From the NCBI GenBank assembly GCA_027051905.1, contig JALUGO010000015.1, positions 1 through 64,000 on the forward strand: a DNA stretch of 64,000 nt. The letters are read 5' to 3'. The notes beneath the pieces were generated by a model. That model did no database searches. It was not told the DNA's origin and saw nothing but the letters and a program-made list of their open reading frames with translations. Positions 26,814 through 35,531 of the stretch are shown one piece after another. This DNA is from Desulfurobacteriaceae bacterium (GTDB taxonomy: Bacteria > Aquificota > Aquificia > Desulfurobacteriales > Desulfurobacteriaceae). Both the position numbers and the translations under genes were made by a program. The first letter of the stretch is position 1, and each line of letters begins with the position of its first letter.

Positions 26814-28088
26814 ATGGGAATGACCATAACCCAGAAGATACTTGCAGACCACGCCGGAAAGAAGGAGGTTTACCCCGGCGAACTTGTTATGTGTAAGGTT
26901 GATATCGCCCTTGCAAACGACGTTACAGCTCCCATTGCCATCAAGCAGGTGAAAGCTGTTGGAGCCAAAAATGTATGGGACAGGGAGAGGATTGCCTTAG
27001 TTCCCGACCACTTCGTTCCCGCCAAAGATATAAAGGCTGCCGAACAGGTTAAGATGATGAGGGACTTTGCAAAAGAGTTCGGCATTAAACACTTCTGGCC
27101 TGAAGGAAGGGTTGGAATTGAGCACGCCCTTTTGCCTGAGCAGGGAGTTGTGGTTCCGGGAGACGTTGTTATCGGAGCAGATTCCCACACCTGCACTTAC
27201 GGAGCTCTCGGCGCTTTCTCAACAGGTGTCGGCTCAACAGACATGGCCTACGCCTGGCTTACAGGAGAGGTCTGGTTTAAGGTTCCCGAGCAGATGAAGT
27301 TCATCTACTACGGTAAGCGCCAGAGGTGGGTAGGTGGAAAGGACATTATTCTCTACGTTATTGGGATGATTGGCGTTGACGGAGCTCTCTACAAGACGAT
27401 GGAGCACACAGGTGAGGCCATAAGGGAGCTCCCCATGGACGACAGGTTTACAATCTGCAACATGGCCATTGAGGCCGGAGCGAAAAACGGAATAATTGAG
27501 CCAGACGAAATAACCCTTGAATACGTTAAGGGAAGAGCTAAAAGACCTTACAAACTCTACAAGTCAGACCCCGACGCCGAATATTCAGAGGTTTACGAGA
27601 TAGACGTCTCTAAAATTGAACCCCAGGTTGCATTCCCTTACCTCCCTTCAAACACAAGACCTGTAACAGAGGCTACACACGTAACCATAGACCAGGTTGT
27701 AATCGGTTCCTGCACAAATGGAAGGCTAAGCGACCTGAGGGTTGCAGCCCAGATTCTCAAAGGTAAAAAGGTAAACCCCAACGTTCGCTGTATCGTTATC
27801 CCTGCAACTCAGGAAATCTACAGGCAGGCACTGAAGGAGGGTCTCATAGACATCTTCCTTGACGCCGAGTGTGTTGTCTCTACTCCAACCTGCGGACCCT
27901 GCCTTGGCGGACACATGGGAATTCTTGCCAAAGGTGAAAGGGCTGTTGCAACCACAAACAGGAACTTCGTTGGCCGTATGGGTCATCCTGAGAGTGAAGT
28001 TTACCTTGCATCTCCTGCTGTTGCTGCTGCTTCTGCAGTTCTTGGAAGGATTGCCCACCCGGACGAAGTTGTCGGCTCTGAGAACTAA
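26814..28088 (+). CDS. leuC: 3-isopropylmalate dehydratase/homoaconitase large subunit
   Basis: The 424-residue protein is a LeuC-type aconitase-family subunit that isomerises 2- to 3-isopropylmalate (leucine pathway) or a related acid. Family blocks are [31 protein letters not shown] and [13 protein letters not shown]; the Cys residues in the last two bind the [4Fe-4S] cluster. The length fits the archaeal-type (HacA/LeuC) branch rather than the longer proteobacterial LeuC. No small subunit (leuD) is adjacent. Homoaconitase or a citramalate-pathway role cannot be excluded from sequence. Confidence 0.88.
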   Translation: MGMTITQKILADHAGKKEVYPGELVMCKVDIALANDVTAPIAIKQVKAVGAKNVWDRERIALVPDHFVPAKDIKAAEQVKMMRDFAKEFGIKHFWPEGRVGIEHALLPEQGVVVPGDVVIGADSHTCTYGALGAFSTGVGSTDMAYAWLTGEVWFKVPEQMKFIYYGKRQRWVGGKDIILYVIGMIGVDGALYKTMEHTGEAIRELPMDDRFTICNMAIEAGAKNGIIEPDEITLEYVKGRAKRPYKLYKSDPDAEYSEVYEIDVSKIEPQVAFPYLPSNTRPVTEATHVTIDQVVIGSCTNGRLSDLRVAAQILKGKKVNPNVRCIVIPATQEIYRQALKEGLIDIFLDAECVVSTPTCGPCLGGHMGILAKGERAVATTNRNFVGRMGHPESEVYLASPAVAAASAVLGRIAHPDEVVGSEN

Positions 28089-28094
28089 TTAACG

Positions 28095-28115
28095 GGGGAG
28101 CTCCCTCCCCCTTTC
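28095..28115 (+). terminator. Terminator after leuC-like gene
   Basis: Stem GGGGGAG/CTCCCCC with a 4-base loop is followed by TTT. The hairpin contains a copy of the GGAGCTCC octamer at 28098-28105. Confidence 0.65.
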
Positions 28116-28137
28116 ACAAAGGTTTGAGGAACTCACA

Positions 28138-28752
28138 ATGGATCTCTTTGAAATCAGAAACTGGTTTGCCCACAACCTCTGCGACTACCTGAGGGAGAAA
28201 GAGGAAAAAGACCTCCTGAAGCTAAAGGCTGTTATCTCTTCGGTTTTTTCTGAGAGTTCTGATATTCCGGAAACCGTTTTAGACGAGGTAGTATCAGAGT
28301 TTCCACTTTTTGAAAAAGATGGAAGTTCCCTGAAGTTTGTTCCCGATGATCCGATTACAGAGGAGTATGTAAGGGAAAAAGCAGAAAAATACAGAGAATT
28401 TCTGAGGGAGCTCCCTATCAATTTTGAGCCTGTTGGAGGGGATTTAGAGAAAAACGTCCAAATGGCGCGCCTTCTCTTTGAAAAGGGGCTCTACTTTGAA
28501 GTCCACGAGATTTTAGAAGAAGTGTGGATGGGAGAGTTCGGGAAGGAGAGGGAATTCCTTCAGGCCTTAATACAGTTAGGCGTTGCCTACTACCACCTCT
28601 CAAACTACAACTTTCGGGGGTTTAAGCTCCTCCTTGAAAATGCCCTGGAGCTCCTTAAGAGTTACTCCGGGGTTATTCATACGGTAAACGTTGATAGACT
28701 GAAAGAAGACATTAAAAGGGCTATGGAAACCGAAGAGGTTATCTCTTTTTAG
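28138..28752 (+). CDS. DUF309-domain protein
   Basis: The 204-residue protein has an unrecognised N-terminal half and a C-terminal DUF309 domain (about 100-185). The family signature is ARLLFEKGLYFEVHEILEEV, followed by W, then FLQALIQLGVAYYHL. DUF309 proteins are helical and of unknown function; the conserved H-E-x-x-E-E-x-W residues suggest a ligand or metal site. It is followed by cutA after 9 bases, so they probably share a transcript. Confidence 0.8.
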   Translation: MDLFEIRNWFAHNLCDYLREKEEKDLLKLKAVISSVFSESSDIPETVLDEVVSEFPLFEKDGSSLKFVPDDPITEEYVREKAEKYREFLRELPINFEPVGGDLEKNVQMARLLFEKGLYFEVHEILEEVWMGEFGKEREFLQALIQLGVAYYHLSNYNFRGFKLLLENALELLKSYSGVIHTVNVDRLKEDIKRAMETEEVISF

Positions 28753-28761
28753 GAGGAAGTT

Positions 28762-29076
28762 GTGGGAGCTCTGGTTGTCTTTACAACGTTTCCAGATAGT
28801 AAGTCTGCAGAGTCTATACTGAAAACCCTTGTTGAGGAAAGGCTTTCTGCCTGTGCTCAAGTTGTCGGAGAGATTAAGAGCTTTTACTGGTGGGAAGGTA
28901 AACTGGAAGAGGGAAAAGAGTTTCTTGCTATTTTAAAAACCACCGAGGAAAAATACCCGGAACTTGAAAGGAGGCTTGTGGAGCTCCACCCATACGAAGT
29001 TCCGGAGGTTGTTGCTGTTCCGTCCTCATTCGTTTACAGGTCTTACCTTAACTGGCTTGAAAAGGAGCTGGATTAG
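28762..29076 (+). CDS. cutA: Divalent-cation tolerance protein CutA
   Basis: The 104-residue protein matches CutA1, a trimeric ferredoxin-like protein linked to metal tolerance but still of debated function. Signatures are VVFTTFPDSKSAESILKTLV, RLSACAQV, SFYWWEGK and LHPYEVPEVVAV. The start is GTG 4 bases after AGGAGGA. CutA is often hyperstable in thermophiles. It lies between DUF309 and a TauE-type exporter. Confidence 0.93.
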   Translation: MGALVVFTTFPDSKSAESILKTLVEERLSACAQVVGEIKSFYWWEGKLEEGKEFLAILKTTEEKYPELERRLVELHPYEVPEVVAVPSSFVYRSYLNWLEKELD

Positions 29077-29078
29077 AG

Positions 29079-29867
29079 TTGGAAGTTTACCTGCTTCTTC
29101 TTCTCTCTGGGCTTGTTGCCGGCTTTCTGGCAGGGTTGTTTGGAATAGGTGGAGGGGTGGTTCTGGTTCCCATCTTTAACTTTTTCTTTTCCTCCTGCAT
29201 GGGTATTCCTGAGGAGATGGCCTTTAAGGTATCTATTGCTACCAGCCTTGCCGTTATAACAGTTTCAACCCTGTTTACCACAGGAGTCCACTTTTTCAGC
29301 GGGAAGTTTGAGCTGAGGGAACTCCCTTACTTTCTTCCCTTCATAGTAACGGGTATTGCTGCAGGTGTTTCCATCTCCCATTTTCTCTCAGGGCACTTTC
29401 TGAAAAAGCTCTTTGGTTTTTTCCTTCTTCTTCTCAGCGTTAAGCAGCTGACAGGTAAGGGGGGAGCTCCTTCAATTTCTGTTAAAGAGAAAATCCTTCT
29501 ACCTGCGGTGCTGTTCTCTTCAGCCCTTTCAAGTGCCCTTTTAGGTATAGGAGGTGGAGTAGTTGTTAACACTCTGCTCTTTTCCCTTTCTGAAATTGAA
29601 ACAAAGAGGGTAGTTGCCCTTGCCTCTGTTGTTTCGTTTATAAATGCTCTTCTGGGAACCTTTTTCTACATGCTGTTTCCTGCTGAAAAAGTTTTAAACT
29701 GGCAGGTGGGTTACATCTACCTTCCAGCGGCACTTCTTGTTTCTGCCGGGGGGATTGCAGGAAGCAGGTTAGGCATTAAGCTGCTTCACAGAATTAACCA
29801 ATATGCCCTTAAAAAGCTGTTTGGCCTTTTACTTCTCGTTATAGGTTTCAGGATGTTAATAAAGTAA
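29079..29867 (+). CDS. TauE/SafE (DUF81) family membrane transporter
   Basis: The 262-residue protein has about eight hydrophobic helices and the two repeated family motifs GLFGIGGGVVLVPIF and ALLGIGGGVVVNTLL. Members export sulfite, sulfoacetate or related organosulfur anions. In a sulfur-metabolising organism sulfite export is plausible, but the substrate is not shown by sequence. TTG at 29079 is chosen, with AAAGGAG upstream at the end of cutA. It converges on the cytochrome gene with 9 bases between. Confidence 0.85.
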   Translation: MEVYLLLLLSGLVAGFLAGLFGIGGGVVLVPIFNFFFSSCMGIPEEMAFKVSIATSLAVITVSTLFTTGVHFFSGKFELRELPYFLPFIVTGIAAGVSISHFLSGHFLKKLFGFFLLLLSVKQLTGKGGAPSISVKEKILLPAVLFSSALSSALLGIGGGVVVNTLLFSLSEIETKRVVALASVVSFINALLGTFFYMLFPAEKVLNWQVGYIYLPAALLVSAGGIAGSRLGIKLLHRINQYALKKLFGLLLLVIGFRMLIK

Positions 29868-29876
29868 AGAGGAGAC

Positions 29877-31109
29877 TTAGAAGTCTCCTCCATGGGTGTG
29901 GCACTCAACGCACTTACCCGGATAGTGCCCGGCTGGATCTATGGGAATTCCAAGTTTGTTAACGGGTGAGTAGTTGAAACTTCCGTCGTGGCAGGCTGCA
30001 CATAGAGAGGGAGCTGTTTGTCTGTTGGTTTCGTTTGATGAGTCGTCGTTTTCCACAGGTAACAGTGAGTAGGATTTGAGGTCAGCAGGGTCAGAAAGGT
30101 CGTAATTTCTGTCTTCAGCTTCTACAATTCCCTCGTAACTTAAATCTTTAAAAAATGCTGTGGTCTGAGGGTCAACTAAAACGTATTTAACTTCTGCTGT
30201 ATTATCCACCTGTTTAACAGGCTTTGTAACCGTTAGGGTTTCTCCTACTCTTTCCACTATCAGTTTTGCGTTCTTGCTGGCGTGGGGGTTGTGACAGTTG
30301 ACACACTCAAGAGCTTGGTGGGCTGTTTCAAAGAGCGTTTCTCCAGAAAGCTCTATAGGTTTAAAGCTCTTTGTGCCGTTGAAGCTGCCTGCTCCGTGCC
30401 AGTCGTTGCCCCAGGCAGTTCCAACTGTTGTGTAGGGATTTGAAACAGAGACTTTCTCTTCGGCTACTCCGTCTCCATCTGTGTCTGCAAGGGGGGCTTT
30501 TGACACCGAACCCCAGCTGTTGGAGTGACAGGTCAGACAGAGCTCCTGAGAGTTTCTCTTGAATGTTCCACCGAGTTCTCCAAAGTCGGTGTCGGGTTCA
30601 ACAATTCCATCCATGTCCGGCTGCCAGTGGCAAACCACACAGTCGAAGTCGTCAATATTCCCATTCCCGTTAAAGTCGTGGAAGTGAGCCCTGCTGGAAG
30701 TTCCACTGTAGAAGTGGAGTTTATCCATACTGTCGTGACATATCAGACATCTTCTCTGAACGGGAGTATTTCCTACCTGATCAACTCCGTTTGTTCCGTG
30801 GCAGGCAGAACAGACGAGGATGGCGTTCTTTTCACCTACCTTTGTAACGGCGGTATCTATGATGTTCTGGTATTGGTTCACTGAAAAGTCGGGGGTTGCC
30901 ATAGAGTGTTTGAATTTCTGGTGGCAACCTGAACAATCACTCTGCCCCCAGCCGTCTTTGTGGTTGACCGGAGTTAAGTAGGGAGCACTTCTAACTGCAA
31001 CGTTAACACCAAAGTCTCTGTAGTGGACGTCAGGATCGGAAAGTCCTCCACCTCCACCGCAGCTTGCAGCTAAAAGTAAAAGACCTGATGAGAGGAGTAG
31101 CCTTCTCAC
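29877..31109 (-). CDS. Octaheme c-type cytochrome lipoprotein
   Basis: Eight CXXCH motifs (CSGCH, CSACH, CLICH, CVVCH, CLTCH, CVNCH, CAACH, CVECH) run through the 410-residue protein, so up to eight covalent hemes are expected. The N-terminus is a lipoprotein signal with lipobox LAASC and a glycine run. I chose GTG at 31109, directly behind GGAGGGAACT, instead of an upstream in-frame ATG that would add a soluble leader. NGNGNIDDFD and DTDGDGVAEE resemble calcium loops. It is likely a periplasmic or outer-membrane electron carrier; no known enzyme family is recognised. Its own promoter lies over the end of menG. Confidence 0.88.
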   Translation of the reverse strand: MRRLLLSSGLLLLAASCGGGGGLSDPDVHYRDFGVNVAVRSAPYLTPVNHKDGWGQSDCSGCHQKFKHSMATPDFSVNQYQNIIDTAVTKVGEKNAILVCSACHGTNGVDQVGNTPVQRRCLICHDSMDKLHFYSGTSSRAHFHDFNGNGNIDDFDCVVCHWQPDMDGIVEPDTDFGELGGTFKRNSQELCLTCHSNSWGSVSKAPLADTDGDGVAEEKVSVSNPYTTVGTAWGNDWHGAGSFNGTKSFKPIELSGETLFETAHQALECVNCHNPHASKNAKLIVERVGETLTVTKPVKQVDNTAEVKYVLVDPQTTAFFKDLSYEGIVEAEDRNYDLSDPADLKSYSLLPVENDDSSNETNRQTAPSLCAACHDGSFNYSPVNKLGIPIDPAGHYPGKCVECHTHGGDF

Positions 31110-31157
31110 AGTTCCCTCCACCGATTGAAAAAAAGAAAATAAAGGATTCAAAATCGT

Positions 31158-31186
31158 ATTATACGATTATCCTTTCAGCGTGTAAA
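31158..31186 (-). promoter_or_regulatory. Sigma70-type promoter of the octaheme cytochrome with overlapping palindrome
   Basis: On the minus strand TTTACA (31186-31181) and TATAAT (31163-31158) are separated by exactly 17 bases. The -10 is embedded in the palindrome AATCGTAT-T-ATACGATT (31152-31168). Predicted transcription begins near 31151. Confidence 0.6.
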
Positions 31187-31832
31187 TTGTAGCCATTCCA
31201 AACATGAGAGGTCTGTAGCTTCCATCTTTAAATCCAACCGTTTCCGCAAGTTTGAGGAGCTCCTCGTAGTGGGGAAAGTTTACGATCGTCTCGTAGAGGT
31301 GCTTTGTAACGTCTGCCTTTGAGCGGAGCTTTCCTAAGGGAAGCATAACCCTCTTTAAGGACTGAAGAAAGAGAAACTTCAGTGCCGGGTTTCTGGGGAT
31401 TGAAACCTCTAAAATCCTTGCCTCACCCCCCTCTTTTAAAACTCGTCTTATCTCAGAGAGCCCACCTTCTGGGTTTTCAAAGTGCCTCAGGCCTAAAGAG
31501 ACTATAACGGTGTCGAAGGTTTTATCGGGGAAGGGGGTATTCAGAGCGTCTCCCCTAACAAAAAGTATTTTTGGATATTTCTCCCTTGCAACCTTTAACA
31601 TGGGAAGTGAGTAGTCAAGGCCGACGACGGTTTTTGCTTTCTTTAAAAGGAGAGCTCCCGCATCCCCCGTTCCACAGGCAAGGTCTAAAACCTTTCCCGG
31701 GCTTTCCAGTCCCTTTACCAGCTCCCTTTGCCACCGTGGAATAATTCCTAAGGAAAGGAAACGGGAAATTGAATCGTATTTGTGGGCTATCCTATCAAAA
31801 ATTTCAACTCCTACCGGTTTTCTTCTCTCCAC
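31167..31832 (-). CDS. menG: Demethylmenaquinone methyltransferase MenG/UbiE
   Basis: This SAM-dependent methyltransferase adds the last methyl in menaquinone synthesis. Motif I VLDLACGTGDAGALL, then VGLDYSLPMLKVAR, the family stretch FDTVIVSLGLRHFENPEGGL and C-terminal MFGMATIYTLKG are all present. The start GTG at 31832 follows GAGGGAAACT and is preferred to TTG at 31844. Location next to a multiheme cytochrome fits a quinone-based respiratory chain. Menaquinone rather than ubiquinone is inferred from the likely anaerobic lifestyle. Confidence 0.9.
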   Translation of the reverse strand: MERRKPVGVEIFDRIAHKYDSISRFLSLGIIPRWQRELVKGLESPGKVLDLACGTGDAGALLLKKAKTVVGLDYSLPMLKVAREKYPKILFVRGDALNTPFPDKTFDTVIVSLGLRHFENPEGGLSEIRRVLKEGGEARILEVSIPRNPALKFLFLQSLKRVMLPLGKLRSKADVTKHLYETIVNFPHYEELLKLAETVGFKDGSYRPLMFGMATIYTLKG

Positions 31833-31896
31833 AGTTTCCCTCAAAATCTTTGATTGAACTATTTTAGAATAGCCAAAACGTTAGCTGGAGAGAGGT

Positions 31897-33867
31897 ATGG
31901 TTATCGTAGGCGTTGACACAGGGGGAACATTTACAGACTTCATCTACCTGAAAGACGGCAAATGGCAGGTCTTAAAAATTCTCTCAACTCCCCACAACCC
32001 GGCAGAGGCCGTTCTTAAAGGTCTTTCAGAAATTGGTGGAGATGAAAGGAGAATAACCCATGGAACAACTGTTGCAACAAACGCAGTTCTTGAAAGGAAG
32101 GGGGCAAAAACGGCCTTTATAACAAATAGAGGCTTTGAAGACCTTTTAGAGATAGGCCGTCAGAATAGGGAGGAGCTCTACTCTTTCAGGGTTAAAAAGG
32201 TGAAACATTTAGTTCCTGAAGAGCTCACCTTTGGCCTCTCCTGCAGGCTCAATTCTGAAGGGAAGCACGTTGAAACTTTGAAAGAGGAAGAGGTTGAGGA
32301 GCTTGTAGAGAAGCTGAAATCACTTGGAGTTGAGTCTGTTGCCGTTTCTTTCCTCTTTTCGTTTTTGGACCCGGAAGATGAGATTAAGGTTAAGGAAGCT
32401 CTTGAGAAAGAAGGCTTTCCCGTTTCCATTTCCTCTGAGATAGTTCCTGAGTTTAGAGAGTTTGAGAGAGCTTCAACGACAGTTGTTAACGCCTATGTTA
32501 TGCCCAAGATGAAGGGTTACATAGAGTATCTGGTTAAAAACCTTCAGAGTGGCGATACCCTCAGGGTTATGCAGTCAAACGGAGGAGTTATCTCTCCGGA
32601 AACTGCCGCTAAGGAGCCTGTTAGAACGGTTCTCTCAGGCCCTGCAGGTGGAGTTGTTGGAGCCTGGAAATTGGGGAAACTGTCGGGCTTTGAGAAGCTC
32701 ATAACCTTTGATATGGGGGGAACATCAACAGACGTTTCACTGATAGACGGAAGGCCTAAACTTTCCGTTGAGTCAAAGATAGCCGACCTGCCGATAAAGG
32801 TTCCCGTAATTGAGATACACACCGTTGGAGCCGGTGGAGGTTCAGTTGCCTGGATTGATAGAGGGGGAGCTCTCCAGGTGGGCCCTGAAAGTGCCGGCGC
32901 AGACCCGGGTCCCATATGCTACGGGAAAGGAGAAAGGATAACTGTTACAGACGCCAACCTCTTCTTAGGCCGTTTAGACCCGGAGCACTTTTTAGGCGGG
33001 AAGATGAAACTTTACCCTGAAAGGCTCAGACCCTACTTTGAGGAGATGGCTAAAAGGCTTGGAATAACACCGATAGAGCTTGCTGAAGGGATTTTAGAGG
33101 TAGCTAACGCAAAAATGGCAAAGGCCTTGAGGGTAATCTCCGTTGAGAGGGGATACGACCCTGAGGAGTTTACCCTTTTCTCCTTTGGCGGTGCCGGTGG
33201 AATGCACGCAGCTTACCTGGCAAAAGAACTCTCCATTCCACGGGTTTTTATCCCTAAAAACCCCGGAATCCTCTCAGCTCTCGGAATGGTTCTCTCAGAC
33301 GTTGTTAAAGACTATTCCAGAACCGTTATGCTGAAAGAGGAGGAAGCAACGGCCGAAACCCTTGAGGAGCACTTCAGAGAGCTTGAAGAGAGGGCGAAGA
33401 GAGAGATGGAGAGAGAGGGTTTTGAGGGAGAGCTCCTTTTAGAGAGGCACTTAGACCTCAGGTATAGAGGCCAGTCTTTTGAGATAACGGTTCCCTACTC
33501 TAAAGAGTTCAGAGAGGTCTTTGAAAAAGCCCACGAGAAACTCTACGGATATAGACACAGCCGGGATGTAGAAGTTGTTAACGTTCGGCTAAGGGCAGTT
33601 GGGATAACGGAAAAACCCTCTTTTGAGCCCTTAAAGGAGTGTGGAGAGGGGTTCCCTGAGGGAGCTCTCTTAAAGTGCAAAAAGGTCTTCTTTGAGGGTG
33701 AATGGGTAGAAACGCCGGTTCTTGACAGAGAAAAGCTCCTTCTTGGCCACCGGTTTTCCGGCCCTGCAGTTGTCGTTGAATACAGCTCAACAACAGTTGT
33801 TCCACCCTTTGCAAAAGTGAGAGTTGACTCTTTTGGAAACCTGCTCTTAGAGGTAGAAAATGGTTAA
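31897..33867 (+). CDS. Hydantoinase/oxoprolinase family subunit A (HyuA-like)
   Basis: The 656-residue protein has the ASKHA ATPase start VGVDTGGTFTDFIYL, GTTVATNAVLERKGA, and the phosphate loops TFDMGGTSTDVSLI and FSFGGAGGMHA. HyuA with HyuB makes ATP-dependent hydantoinases, 5-oxoprolinases or ketone carboxylases. The short A subunit and overlapping B subunit fit the N-methylhydantoinase/oxoprolinase group. The substrate cannot be told from sequence. The start is ATG behind GGAGAGAGG, divergent from menG. It overlaps subunit B by 8 bases. Confidence 0.88.
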   Translation: MVIVGVDTGGTFTDFIYLKDGKWQVLKILSTPHNPAEAVLKGLSEIGGDERRITHGTTVATNAVLERKGAKTAFITNRGFEDLLEIGRQNREELYSFRVKKVKHLVPEELTFGLSCRLNSEGKHVETLKEEEVEELVEKLKSLGVESVAVSFLFSFLDPEDEIKVKEALEKEGFPVSISSEIVPEFREFERASTTVVNAYVMPKMKGYIEYLVKNLQSGDTLRVMQSNGGVISPETAAKEPVRTVLSGPAGGVVGAWKLGKLSGFEKLITFDMGGTSTDVSLIDGRPKLSVESKIADLPIKVPVIEIHTVGAGGGSVAWIDRGGALQVGPESAGADPGPICYGKGERITVTDANLFLGRLDPEHFLGGKMKLYPERLRPYFEEMAKRLGITPIELAEGILEVANAKMAKALRVISVERGYDPEEFTLFSFGGAGGMHAAYLAKELSIPRVFIPKNPGILSALGMVLSDVVKDYSRTVMLKEEEATAETLEEHFRELEERAKREMEREGFEGELLLERHLDLRYRGQSFEITVPYSKEFREVFEKAHEKLYGYRHSRDVEVVNVRLRAVGITEKPSFEPLKECGEGFPEGALLKCKKVFFEGEWVETPVLDREKLLLGHRFSGPAVVVEYSSTTVVPPFAKVRVDSFGNLLLEVENG

Positions 33868-35410
33868 CCCGATAAAGCTTGAGGTGATAAAGAACGCCCT
33901 TATCTCGGTTGCCGAGGAGATGGGAGCAGTTCTCCAGAGGACGGCCTTTTCACCTAACATCAAGGAGAGGAGAGACTTCTCCTGCGCCATCTTTGACCGC
34001 CACGGCCGTATGGTTGCACAGGCAGCTCATATCCCTGTCCACCTTGGCTCAATGCCCATGTCTGTAAGGAGCATTGTTGAGAGTTTAGAGCTGAAAGAAG
34101 GGGATATGGCAGTCATTAACGACCCTTTTAAAGGGGGAACACACCTGCCAGACGTAACCGTTGTTGCTCCCGTTTACTACGGGGGAGAGCTCCTCTTTTA
34201 CGTTGCAAACAGAGCCCACCACGCAGACGTTGGGGGAATAACTCCCGGGTCAATGCCTCTCTCAACTTCAATCTTTCAGGAAGGGCTTGTTATTCCACCT
34301 GTAAAGTGCGTTGAGAACGGAGAGGTTCTAAAAGACTTCCTGAACCTCTTAAAGGCCAACACAAGAACTTCTGAAGAGAGGGAGGGAGACTTTAAAGCTC
34401 AGGTAATGGCAAACAGAGTGGGAATAAAAAGGTTGAGGGAGTTCCTTGAGAAATACGGTTCTGAGTTCCTGGAGGCCTACTCGGAAGCCCTTTTGGACTA
34501 TTCAGAGAGAATGATGAGGAGCGTAATATCAGAAATCCCGGACGGCGTTTACACCTTTGGAGACTTCTTAGACGACGACGGAGCGGGAAGAAGGAACGTA
34601 AGGATAAGGGTTGTTCTTACCGTGAAAGGAGACGAGGCAACAGTTGACTTTTCACCATCAGACCCTCAGGTTCGTGGCTGTTTAAACGCAGTTCGCTCAA
34701 TAGTTGTTTCGTCAACCCTTTACGTCTTCAGGTGTCTGGCAGGAGAGGAGATTCCAACAAACGAGGGAATATTGAGGCCGATAAAGGTTATAACGAAGCC
34801 GGGAACCGTTGTTGATGCAGAATTTCCCGCTGCCGTTTCAGGGGGAAACGTTGAGACCTCTCAAAGGATAACAGACGTTCTCCTTGGAGCTCTTTCAAAG
34901 GCTCTCCCTGAGAGAATCCCTGCAGCCTCTCAGGGGACGATGAACAATCTGACCTTTGGAAATGAAAAGTTTACCTACTACGAAACAATCGGAGGGGGAG
35001 CAGGGGCCGGAAACGGTTTTGATGGAGCCAGAGCCGTCCATACCCACATGACCAATACCCTGAATACTCCCGTTGAAGCCCTTGAGTTCCAGTTTCCCGT
35101 TATGGTTACCCGTTACGGCGTAAGGAGAGGTTCCGGGGGAGATGGTAAGTGGAGAGGAGGAGACGGAATTGTGAGGGAGCTCCTCTTTTTAGAAGAGGTT
35201 GACGTTACGGTAGTTTCGGAAAGAAGAGTCCACAGCCCTTACGGTTTAAACGGCGGGAAACCGGGAAAGAGGGGAAAGAACGTTCTCGTAAAACCAGAGG
35301 GAGAGGAGGTGGAGCTCCCCGCCAAATTCACCCGCCGCTTCCACCCCGGCGAGAAACTGAGAATAGAAACTCCCGGCGGTGGCGGCTGGGGAAGAAAGGT
35401 TTCTTTTTAA
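33860..35410 (+). CDS. Hydantoinase/oxoprolinase family subunit B (HyuB-like)
   Basis: The 516-residue protein is the catalytic partner of HyuA. Family blocks are LQRTAFSPNIKERRDFSCAI, INDPFKGGTHLPDVTVV, NRAHHADVGGITPGSMP, and a glycine-rich C-terminus ending in ETPGGGGWG. The acidic and histidine residues in NDPFKGGTH and HHAD are likely metal ligands. It completes a two-gene operon. 5-oxoproline ring opening or hydantoin hydrolysis is most likely. Confidence 0.88.
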   Translation: MVNPIKLEVIKNALISVAEEMGAVLQRTAFSPNIKERRDFSCAIFDRHGRMVAQAAHIPVHLGSMPMSVRSIVESLELKEGDMAVINDPFKGGTHLPDVTVVAPVYYGGELLFYVANRAHHADVGGITPGSMPLSTSIFQEGLVIPPVKCVENGEVLKDFLNLLKANTRTSEEREGDFKAQVMANRVGIKRLREFLEKYGSEFLEAYSEALLDYSERMMRSVISEIPDGVYTFGDFLDDDGAGRRNVRIRVVLTVKGDEATVDFSPSDPQVRGCLNAVRSIVVSSTLYVFRCLAGEEIPTNEGILRPIKVITKPGTVVDAEFPAAVSGGNVETSQRITDVLLGALSKALPERIPAASQGTMNNLTFGNEKFTYYETIGGGAGAGNGFDGARAVHTHMTNTLNTPVEALEFQFPVMVTRYGVRRGSGGDGKWRGGDGIVRELLFLEEVDVTVVSERRVHSPYGLNGGKPGKRGKNVLVKPEGEEVELPAKFTRRFHPGEKLRIETPGGGGWGRKVSF

Positions 35411-35454
35411 AACCAAATCGGATATATTTCCCCGTTGAAAACTCACCGGCCAGA

Positions 35455-35490
35455 CTCCGGAAGGGGTGCCCTTTTCGGGTTCTTCCGGAG
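35455..35490 (+). ncRNA. Hairpin in rpsB leader, possible ribosomal-protein leader
   Basis: A perfect 9-base-pair stem CTCCGGAAG/CTTCCGGAG encloses a second CCC/GGG hairpin, 41 bases upstream of the rpsB ATG. No T run follows, so it is not an ordinary terminator. By analogy with S2 autoregulation in other bacteria it may bind S2; it matches no leader family I can name. Confidence 0.4.
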
Positions 35491-35531
35491 GATGAAGGCT
35501 CGGGAGGAAAAACCCACTACAGGAGGTAGAA

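Noticed and set aside
31897-35410. Acetone or acetophenone carboxylase
   Set aside because: No third (gamma) subunit gene is adjacent, and the two-subunit overlapping layout fits hydantoinase/oxoprolinase better, though substrate remains open.
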